In this document: positions 6,179 to 11,109 of the stretch, piece after piece | Numbering within the stretch: position 1 is the stretch's first letter | Layout of the letters: each line of letters opens with the position of its first letter | Assembly: GCA_030019105.1 (NCBI GenBank) | Contig: JASEGY010000024.1 | Span: 1,704 to 12,812, forward strand | DNA: 11,109 bases | Reading direction: 5' to 3' | From: a bacterium | Lineage (GTDB): Bacteria; UBA9089; JASEGY01 | Translations under genes and position numbers: made by a program | The notes under the pieces: model-generated | What the model saw: the letters and a program-made list of their open reading frames with translations, nothing else | What the model was told of the DNA's origin: nothing | Databases searched by the model: none

Positions 6179-7240
6179 ATGGAGGATGAAAAAGAGGCCC
6201 AAATCAAGGAGGAAATTAGACAGGCTGTTTCTAATCTGGTCGAAGCAGTGAAGTGTAGCCACAGAGAGGCCAGGGTTGTCCTTCAGGCAACAGGATTTGA
6301 TTTAGAGAAAGCTAAAGAGCTGATTGGTTCCCTGTCTAATAAATCTATCTGGATTATCAAGGCCAAATTCAAAGTAGATTACCTCGGAAATTTTGGCCTG
6401 TTTATTATAGTATTAGATGTGGCTGCGCGTAGAGTGGAGGGGATAGAGGTCGTCGTCTCCAAAGATAAGCGGCTGTTTTTATATGATGTTAATGTTACCT
6501 GGGACTTTTTTGAAAAGGCTGTGCATCAGGTTAGTTTAAATAGAAAAGAGATGGTTCCGGAGACAACCCACGAGCTTTTCAATAGATTGAAAGTCGGGTT
6601 TGACCGTCATGCAGGTTACCTGTGGGATATATTAGAAAAACCTCTAAAAGAGATCGAGGATGGATTAAGCCACGAGGTAGAGAAAAGTGTTGGAATCGAG
6701 GGATGCGAGCTCAGGTTCTCCATTGACCGGATATCTTCGTTTCATCTTGATTGGATCCAATCAATAGAAGACCTTCTCCATGAAAGGAAAGCCGAATCCG
6801 GTTCCAATAAGGGGTCTCCACCAATTAAGTTGAAGATAGCTTTGATCTTAGCGGTAGAGGCAGGGGCGCCTATTTCCACGATAAACGTGGGGCAGCACCT
6901 TCTGGTGAAGCTCATTGATAGCAGTGAATTAGGTATATACCTGGCTCAACTTATGGGGGCAAGAAAAGATGAGCACCTTATTCCAGTAGTAACGGTAGTA
7001 GAAGAGTTGCAACCGCTTAAAGATGGGATGGTTAAGATAAGGACGAAATTTGGAGCAAAGGTTTTTGGTGAGGCAGTGGTATCTAATAATGTAAAGGTAA
7101 AACTGGCCCCGCAGAAACTTCTACCCCAGGCGAACGCTGTCAGAGGAAAGATTAAGGATAAGGAGCGAGGCTTCCCTTATCTTTTAGTTATTAGTATTAT
7201 TGTGATTATTTGGATTACTTTTTCAGTTTTATTTAAGTAA
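6179..7240 (+). CDS. Uncharacterised tail-anchored protein with UBA/TS-N-like N-terminus
   Basis: I do not recognise this 353-residue product as a named family. Residues 14-51 resemble a UBA/TS-N three-helix fold: a first helix, then SHREARVVLQATGFDLEKAK (27-46), reminiscent of the EF-Ts N-terminus. The middle (56-205) is mixed alpha/beta and charged, with FKVDYLGNFGLFIIVLDVA at 64-82 probably beta strands. A second block (215-310) includes LKIALILAVEAGAPIST (218-234) and ends in a beta-rich KIRTKFGAKVFGEAVVS stretch. A single hydrophobic helix at 334-351, followed by FK, makes it a probable tail-anchored protein facing the cytoplasm. It is flanked by flagellar genes on the same strand, which suggests but does not show a flagellar role. 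Start chosen at ATG 6179 with GGAAAGG before it. Confidence 0.75.
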   Translation: MEDEKEAQIKEEIRQAVSNLVEAVKCSHREARVVLQATGFDLEKAKELIGSLSNKSIWIIKAKFKVDYLGNFGLFIIVLDVAARRVEGIEVVVSKDKRLFLYDVNVTWDFFEKAVHQVSLNRKEMVPETTHELFNRLKVGFDRHAGYLWDILEKPLKEIEDGLSHEVEKSVGIEGCELRFSIDRISSFHLDWIQSIEDLLHERKAESGSNKGSPPIKLKIALILAVEAGAPISTINVGQHLLVKLIDSSELGIYLAQLMGARKDEHLIPVVTVVEELQPLKDGMVKIRTKFGAKVFGEAVVSNNVKVKLAPQKLLPQANAVRGKIKDKERGFPYLLVISIIVIIWITFSVLFK

Positions 7241-7244
7241 GCAT

Positions 7245-7325
7245 TCAGGTATCAGGAATCAGGGATCAGGGATCAGGGGTCAGGAATCAGGGATCATATC
7301 CTTTAAACTGACACCTGATACCTGA
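7245..7325. repeat. TCAGGGA heptamer hairpin upstream of fliA
   Basis: Seven consecutive 7-bp words (TCAGGTA, TCAGGAA, TCAGGGA and variants) run from 7245 to about 7293. The ends form a perfect 12-bp inverted pair, TCAGGTATCAGG (7245-7256) with 7314-7325. The structure ends 12 bases before the ribosome-binding site of fliA, so it could affect its translation in the transcript. Confidence 0.9.
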
Positions 7326-7337
7326 CTACTGAGAAGC

Positions 7338-7342
7338 GAGGT
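7338..7342 (+). promoter_or_regulatory. Ribosome-binding site supporting the TTG start of fliA
   Basis: GAGGT ends seven bases before the TTG at 7350. The next in-frame ATG (7443) would remove the first part of sigma region 2, so the TTG start is well supported. Confidence 0.65.
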
Positions 7343-7349
7343 AAGGCTT

Positions 7350-8129
7350 TTGTTTAAAGACCGAGAAGAGGGACTCTGGATCACTTATAAAAAAAACAGT
7401 GATCTCAGGATTAGAGAGGAGTTAATAATCAACTATGCTCCGATGGTCAAATATATTGCCGGCCGGATAGCAGTAAGCGTTCCACCTATAGTTGAGTTTG
7501 ATGACCTGGTTTCTTATGGTATCCTGGGGTTAATTGATGCTATTGAAAAGTATGATCCGAATCAGGGGAGTAAGTTTAAGACCTACGCCTCGTCCCGCAT
7601 TAAGGGGGCCATTCTTGACCAACTGAGGCTTTTAGATTGGGTCCCCAGGACCGTCCGGGCAAAAGGCCGGCAGTTGGAAGGTGTTTATGCCAACCTTGAG
7701 TATAAACTCGGCCGGGCGGCGACTGATGAGGAAATTGCTCAGGCGATGGGGATAACAACGGATGATCTTGCCCAGCTTCTTATGGATGTAAGCGGGACTG
7801 CGTTGGTATCCCTTGATGACGTCTGGCATATAGGAGATAGTGAAGATGATGAGGTCCCTATTGTAGATACGATTGAAGGTTCGTCTAGTCAGATTCCGGA
7901 GGCGATAATGGAAAGGGAGGAAGTAAAACGTCTCCTGGTCGATGCTATTAATCGCTTGCCGCAAAAAGAGAGAGAGGTAGTTGCCCTTTATTACTATGAA
8001 GAGTTAACCTTAAAAGAGATCGGAGAGGTGTTGGGGGTAACCGAGTCAAGGATTTCTCAATTGCATACTAAGGCTATCCTCAGGTTGCGAGGCTACTTGA
8101 GCCGGCTTAAACAGGTGTTTATGGGATAA
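7350..8129 (+). CDS. fliA: Flagellar sigma factor FliA (sigma-28, SigD/WhiG type)
   Basis: This RNA polymerase sigma factor directs transcription of late flagellar and chemotaxis genes. The 259-residue product has the family's usual length. Region 2 spans about 25-100 and includes FDDLVSYGILGLIDAIEKYD (50-69) and the promoter-opening stretch FKTYASSRIKGAILDQLR (76-93), closed by LDWVPR (95-100). Region 3 covers roughly 105-150 with LGRAATDEEIAQAMGI (120-135). Region 4 covers about 195-250 with the helix-turn-helix LTLKEIGEVLGVTESRISQL (219-238) for the -35 element. No FlgM anti-sigma gene is seen nearby. The start is a TTG with a GAGGT site before it. I searched by eye for TAAA-N15-GCCGATAA promoters upstream of the genes and saw none, so the window itself does not appear to be FliA-driven. 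Confidence 0.95.
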   Translation: MFKDREEGLWITYKKNSDLRIREELIINYAPMVKYIAGRIAVSVPPIVEFDDLVSYGILGLIDAIEKYDPNQGSKFKTYASSRIKGAILDQLRLLDWVPRTVRAKGRQLEGVYANLEYKLGRAATDEEIAQAMGITTDDLAQLLMDVSGTALVSLDDVWHIGDSEDDEVPIVDTIEGSSSQIPEAIMEREEVKRLLVDAINRLPQKEREVVALYYYEELTLKEIGEVLGVTESRISQLHTKAILRLRGYLSRLKQVFMG

Positions 8130-8135
8130 ATATAT

Positions 8136-8315
8136 AATTCAGAATGCGGAATGCAGAATGCGGAAGTGTGGCCTTGTTCATCGTTTGGGCCAGACGGGAT
8201 AGAGTCCACAGTCCACATAGTCCATAGAAGGCAGTTAAACAATGAATAAGCCTACAATTCTGAATTCCGCATTCCGCATTCCGCATTCTGAATTCCGCAT
8301 TCCGCATTCCGCATT
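8136..8315. repeat. AGAATGC/ATTCCGC heptamer hairpin with nested stem
   Basis: Left arm: 7-bp words AGAATGC and GGAATGC (8136-8164). Right arm: GCATTCC-type words (8256-8315). The segment 8136-8157 pairs with 8273-8294 at 21 of 22 positions. The right arm is longer because the segment starting CTGAATTCCGC appears twice (about 8260 and 8288). A second, looser stem (GGCCTTGTTCATCGTTT region with AAACAATGAATAAGCC, around 8168-8184 and 8237-8252) lies inside. Confidence 0.88.
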
Positions 8316-8330
8316 AAAAGGGAGATTCTC

Positions 8331-10010
8331 ATGGATTTAGATGGTTACTTTAAGCTTGACATAACGAAGGAAGGGGTTTTCTTAAGTGTTTATTCCCCAA
8401 TGGGAAAGGGGGAGAAAGTTGATCTGGATAATGTGATGGCCCAGATTGATCTGGCCGGACTGATAGGGATAGATAATGCTGCCGTGGAAAAAGCGGTAAA
8501 TGAAGCTGTCGGACAACCGGTAAAAATAGGAGAAGGGGTTGTTAAAAAGGAGCCCAGAGGCTTAAAGGATTATGTGAAGCTTGAGGTAGCAAAGGATAAG
8601 ATGGCTGCTTCTATAACCCTTACTAACCACAAAGATGGAATGCTCCCCAGATTGGAGGTAGAGGAGATAAAAGATTTTCTCCTTCGAGGAGGGGTGGTCT
8701 ATGGTATTGATGAAGAGGCTATCGCTGGGGCTTTATCTGAAGGGATAGTCGATAAACCTATTCAGGTGGCGAAAGGGGTTCAGCCTACTTCTGGAAAGGA
8801 TACGGTTATTGAGGTTAAATTTAAAAAAGACAGAACCGGCCTGGTCCAAAAGGCTGACGGAAATGGGAAGGTTGACTATCGAGAATTGGGTTTGATTGTA
8901 AATGTGTCTCCGGGAGAGGTGCTGGCTGTAAAGACCCCGGCGGTTAAAGGAATCCCGGGCAAGACAGTTACAGGCGATGAAGTGCGGGCGAAAGAGGGGA
9001 AAGATATACCTATGCCGGCCGGGAAGAATACCCTTTTAAGTGAAGATGGGTTAGAGTTGACCGCCGCGTCACCGGGGAATGTTGTCTGGACAGGCTCTCA
9101 CATAGCCGTAGATACTACCTACGAAGTTAAAGGTGATGTGGATATGACGGTCGGGAACATTGATTTTGTAGGTGACGTGGTTATATCCGGTGCTGTTCGA
9201 GAAGGATTTGTGGTTAAGGCCGGAGAGAGTATCGATATCGCAGGAACAGTGGAGAGAGCAACCCTCTCTGCGGGTAAGGATATTCGCATTCAACGTGGTA
9301 TTGTTGGTTGTGGGGAAGGAAGTATTTATGCGGGTGGAAATATAACGGCTACCTTTATTGAAATGGGAAATATTGAAGCAAGAGGAGATGTCGTAGTCAC
9401 GGAAGACATTATGCATAGTAATATTGATGCTGGGGGTTCAGTTTTTTGCTTTTCAGGGAAGCGGGGAAGAATTATGGGCGGAAGGATTCGGGCAGGTGGT
9501 GAAGTATGCGCCAAACGTATAGGTTCGTGGGTAGAAGTGCCCACTGAGATAGAATCCGGCATTGATCCCCGAGTGAGACAAGAACTAATGAATCTGGAAG
9601 AAAAGGTGGAGAAGGAAAAGCATGACTTTGACCAGCTTAAATTGTCGATCAAGACCCTGAGTGACCAGAAAAAGAAGGCTGGTGCGCTTGCGGCAGATAA
9701 AGAAGAAGCACTTCTGCAGCATCTTCAAACCCAAAATGAACTTATGGCCTCTCTACGCGAGGATACGATTAAAATTTCGACCTTAAAGGAAAAATTGGCT
9801 GAATCAACCGGAGGGAAGATTTCAGTGGCTGAAATACTTTATCCCGGGGTTAAACTTTGGATAAAAAATACACCTATGCGTGTCGAAGTAGAATATAGAT
9901 ATTGCGCTTTAGTGGAGCGAGCAAACAAGATTTCTTTTAGGACGTATGAGGAGCCTGGTAAGAAGAAAAAAAAATTAGGAAGTAAGAAATGGGAAAGAGG
10001 AAGCAACTGA
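8331..10010 (+). CDS. FapA/DUF342 family protein
   Basis: A 559-residue protein of the FapA (DUF342) family, found in flagellar clusters of many lineages. An N-terminal region (1-150) contains two similar blocks, each pairing a beta-rich start with a helix and a KIGEGV- or QVAKGV-like end (66-70 and 145-150), suggesting an internal duplication. The family core (about 160-400) includes TPAVKGIPGKTVTGDEV (202-218) and a right-handed beta-helix-like repeat of Gly-rich turns (270-398: GDVVISG, GKDIRIQ, GGNITA, ARGDVVV, AGGSVF). A coiled coil follows (415-495), then a short beta domain (500-540). There is no signal peptide or membrane helix, so it is probably cytoplasmic. Its molecular role is poorly known. 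AAGGGAG (8318-8324) stands six bases before the ATG. Residues 549-559 are encoded by the arm of an intergenic repeat. Confidence 0.9.
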   Translation: MDLDGYFKLDITKEGVFLSVYSPMGKGEKVDLDNVMAQIDLAGLIGIDNAAVEKAVNEAVGQPVKIGEGVVKKEPRGLKDYVKLEVAKDKMAASITLTNHKDGMLPRLEVEEIKDFLLRGGVVYGIDEEAIAGALSEGIVDKPIQVAKGVQPTSGKDTVIEVKFKKDRTGLVQKADGNGKVDYRELGLIVNVSPGEVLAVKTPAVKGIPGKTVTGDEVRAKEGKDIPMPAGKNTLLSEDGLELTAASPGNVVWTGSHIAVDTTYEVKGDVDMTVGNIDFVGDVVISGAVREGFVVKAGESIDIAGTVERATLSAGKDIRIQRGIVGCGEGSIYAGGNITATFIEMGNIEARGDVVVTEDIMHSNIDAGGSVFCFSGKRGRIMGGRIRAGGEVCAKRIGSWVEVPTEIESGIDPRVRQELMNLEEKVEKEKHDFDQLKLSIKTLSDQKKKAGALAADKEEALLQHLQTQNELMASLREDTIKISTLKEKLAESTGGKISVAEILYPGVKLWIKNTPMRVEVEYRYCALVERANKISFRTYEEPGKKKKKLGSKKWERGSN

Positions 10011-10060
10011 AGTAAATCAAGATACTTCCCATTTCCTAATTTCCCATTTCCCATTCCTTA
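9975..10060. repeat. GGGAAAT-type hairpin overlapping the end of the FapA/DUF342 gene
   Basis: The left arm, TTAGGAAGTAAGAAATGGGA and following bases (9975-10003), lies inside the coding region. The right arm of TTTCCCA-type words of 7-8 bp lies at 10025-10060. The words are the same as those flanking the element after flhF (3669-3697 and 3861-3892). Confidence 0.8.
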
Positions 10061-10066
10061 GGAGGT
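10060..10066 (+). promoter_or_regulatory. Strong ribosome-binding site fixing the TTG start at 10074
   Basis: AGGAGGT is a full match to the anti-16S consensus and ends seven bases before TTG 10074. The in-frame GTG at 10065 overlaps the site itself and so is unlikely to be the start. Confidence 0.75.
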
Positions 10067-10073
10067 GAGAAAG

Positions 10074-10397
10074 TTGGCTGTTCAACCGCTTGATTTACAG
10101 GTAAATATAGCTCAACAAACAGAGGTGGGCCGGGGACAACAGGCAGCCCAGAATCAAGTTGCCACTCACCAATCCCAGTTAGCTGGTAAGGCGGAGGAGG
10201 AGTCTCGTCTGCACGAGAGCCAAATCCCGCAGGATATGGAGGAAACCGGGTCTAAATTAAACGTGGAAGAAAGAGAGGGACAGGGGAGAGGTGAGAGACG
10301 AAGACGTCCAGGACATCAGCGCGAAAAAGAGCCCGAGAAAGAGAGTATGTTAGGAACCGACCCTTTTCGGGGACATATTCTTGATGTGGTGAAGTAG
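10074..10397 (+). CDS. Small charged hydrophilic protein of flagellar cluster, unknown function
   Basis: A 107-residue product with no membrane segment. The N-terminus MAVQPLDLQVNI (1-12) resembles the start of small proteins often encoded next to DUF342 or flagellar genes in other phyla, and that similarity is from memory of such loci rather than a search. The middle is low-complexity: Gln-rich (20-40), acidic (40-70), then very basic (GERRRR, 73-78). The C-terminal DPFRGHILDVVK (96-107) looks like a conserved short motif. It is probably largely disordered, perhaps an adaptor. The strong ribosome-binding site suggests good translation. The start is TTG. Confidence 0.65.
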   Translation: MAVQPLDLQVNIAQQTEVGRGQQAAQNQVATHQSQLAGKAEEESRLHESQIPQDMEETGSKLNVEEREGQGRGERRRRPGHQREKEPEKESMLGTDPFRGHILDVVK

Positions 10398-10401
10398 TGG
10401 A

Positions 10402-10466
10402 GTCAGGTGTCAGGAGTCAGCGGGCGGGAGTTAGAAGCTATATCACATCTGACCCCTGACCCCTGA
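10402..10466. repeat. GTCAGGT/GACCCCT heptamer hairpin
   Basis: Left arm: TCAGGTGTCAGGAGTCAG (10403-10420). Right arm: CTGACCCCTGACCCCTGA (10449-10466). They are complementary at 16 of 18 positions, and each consists of 7-bp words. It starts four bases after one stop codon and ends just before the next gene. The words are close to those upstream of fliA (7245-7325). Confidence 0.9.
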
Positions 10467-10470
10467 TATG

Positions 10471-10475
10471 AGGAA
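10471..10475 (+). promoter_or_regulatory. Ribosome-binding site favouring the start at 10480
   Basis: AGGAA lies four bases before ATG 10480 and overlaps the region just after the alternative ATG at 10468, which itself has only the repeat arm before it. The later start is preferred, with moderate certainty. Confidence 0.45.
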
Positions 10476-10479
10476 CCCA

Positions 10480-10914
10480 ATGATCGCAGTGTATGGAGGA
10501 GTGATAATCTGCCTGGTCTTGTTTTATTTGGCCTTAAGGAGACCAAAGCAAGTTCCTCCTTATTTTAAGGAAGAAATGGGCCGGCTGATGGTTGAATTTA
10601 ACCGGGTAGCTGATGCTAACATCAAGATTATGGAAGATAAGACTGAAGAACTGAAAAAAGTGGTAGAGTTAGCCGATGATAGAATTCACCGCATAAATAT
10701 TCTGTGTGCTAACTTGGACGCCTTTAAAGAAGAGGGAAAAGTTGCGAAGGGAGAAAGCAGATACAATCGGGTATTCTCTTTAATACATGCAGGTTGTAAG
10801 GTGGCGGACATTGCTAAAGAAGAGGGCATGAGTCAGAGTGAAGTCCAAATGTTGATTGGATTGGCTGATAAAAAAAAGAGGGTGATCGGGGATCGGGTAA
10901 TCGGTTATCAGTGA
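10480..10914 (+). CDS. Membrane-anchored coiled-coil protein, DUF2802/DUF6115-like
   Basis: A 144-residue product with a single N-terminal membrane helix (2-19), a basic stop (RRPK, 20-23), a long helical coiled-coil region (30-85) and a C-terminal helix-turn-helix-like segment AGCKVADIAKEEGMSQSEVQ (104-123). This layout of anchor, coiled coil and small HTH-like tail is that of DUF2802/DUF6115 proteins, which are commonly encoded near flagellar or motility genes; the family link is by pattern, not by search. It is likely bound to the inner membrane with the coiled coil in the cytoplasm. The last ten residues (135-144, VIGDRVIGYQ) are encoded by a GATCGG-type repeat, so the native end may have been shorter. 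ATG 10468 is an alternative start four codons upstream. Confidence 0.7.
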   Translation: MIAVYGGVIICLVLFYLALRRPKQVPPYFKEEMGRLMVEFNRVADANIKIMEDKTEELKKVVELADDRIHRINILCANLDAFKEEGKVAKGESRYNRVFSLIHAGCKVADIAKEEGMSQSEVQMLIGLADKKKRVIGDRVIGYQ

Positions 10915-10928
10915 TTAGTAATCGGTAA
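10882..10928. repeat. GATCGG/AATCGG repeat overlapping a gene end
   Basis: Words of 7-8 bp (GTGATCGG, GGATCGG, GTAATCGG) run from inside the last coding region through its stop codon, with a further AATCGG at 10920-10925. No clear inverted arm is visible within the window. Confidence 0.7.
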
Positions 10929-10933
10929 CAAAC

Positions 10934-11109
10934 AGTCCCTTGTGTCCCTTGTGTCCTTTGTGTCCCTTATGTCCCTTGTGTCCTTTGTGTCCCTTGTGTC
11001 CCTTATGTCCCTTATGTCCCTTATGTCCCTTATGTCCCTTGTGTCCCTTATGTCCCTTATGTCCCTTATGTCCCTTATGTCCCTTATGTCCCTTATGTCC
11101 CTTATGTTT
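10934..11109. repeat. 9-bp minisatellite, TGTCCCTTR, about 19 units
   Basis: Nineteen consecutive 9-bp units (10934-11104) of TGTCCCTTA, TGTCCCTTG or TGTCCTTTG, then TGTTT at the window edge. The first eight units are mixed; later ones are nearly all TGTCCCTTA, which suggests recent expansion from one variant. All three + frames stay open through it, but composition and context give no reason to call a protein. Given the other gaps, an inverted arm may follow beyond the window. Confidence 0.95.

Noticed and set aside
7245..7325. CRISPR-like array
   Set aside because: The words are 7 bp and directly adjacent, with no spacers of uniform length; the same applies to all other tandem repeats here.
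8119..8307. Minus-strand open frame of 62 residues between fliA and the FapA/DUF342 gene
   Set aside because: Its product is a repetition of heptamer-encoded residues (RMRNAE type) from the hairpin arms, so it is repeat DNA, not a gene.
10065..10073. GTG start for the small charged protein
   Set aside because: The GTG overlaps the AGGAGGT site, which is ideally spaced for TTG 10074.
10934..11109. Repetitive protein encoded by the 9-bp array
   Set aside because: The frame stays open because the period is a multiple of three and the unit has no stop; there is no start with a ribosome-binding site.
1..11109. Sigma-28 (TAAA-N15-GCCGATAA) or sigma-54 (TGGCAC-N5-TTGC) flagellar promoters
   Set aside because: No convincing match was seen by eye in any gap; a scored motif scan would be needed to exclude weak sites.

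Overview
The window is a stretch of a bacterial flagellar gene cluster, all on the + strand: flhA, flhF, flhG, a small two-helix membrane protein, an unrecognised tail-anchored protein with a UBA/TS-N-like N-terminus, the flagellar sigma factor fliA (sigD/whiG type), a FapA/DUF342 protein, a small charged hydrophilic protein, and a membrane-anchored coiled-coil protein of DUF2802/DUF6115 type. The order flhA-flhF-flhG...fliA resembles the late part of the fla/che cluster of Gram-positive and several deep-branching phyla. Together with DUF342 and the small charged protein it suggests a motile, probably uncultivated lineage (a candidate phylum of the Omnitrophota/Desantisbacteria sort is possible). 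No marker in the window fixes the taxonomy.

Layout: 1-139 repeats; 140-2212 flhA; 2213-2480 nested palindrome plus heptamers; 2481-3668 flhF; 3669-3932 palindromic element inside a heptamer hairpin; 3933-4829 flhG; 4830-5700 an 870-base gene-free stretch with a multi-stem hairpin, a candidate promoter, a 60-bp tandem duplication, a dispersed element split by an IS66-like MITE, and a further inverted repeat; 5701-6036 small membrane protein; 6179-7240 UBA-like/tail-anchored protein; 7350-8129 fliA; 8331-10010 FapA/DUF342; 10074-10397 small charged protein; 10480-10914 DUF2802-like protein; 10934-11109 a 9-bp minisatellite running off the end.

How the genes work together: FlhA is the core of the flagellar export gate. 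FlhF (SRP-type GTPase) and FlhG (MinD-type ATPase with the FlhF-activating DQAxxLR motif) set flagellar position and number. FliA transcribes late flagellar genes. The remaining proteins are uncharacterised passengers of the operon.

The most striking feature lies between the genes. No two genes overlap, and every internal gap, plus the window's leading edge, holds a short-tandem repeat whose unit is close to 7 bp. Most are arranged as two inverted arms forming a long hairpin, although the words differ from gap to gap. In two places the repeat has become the C-terminal codons of the neighbouring gene. One older dispersed palindrome has been split by a 185-bp MITE with IS66-like ends and a perfect 8-bp target duplication.
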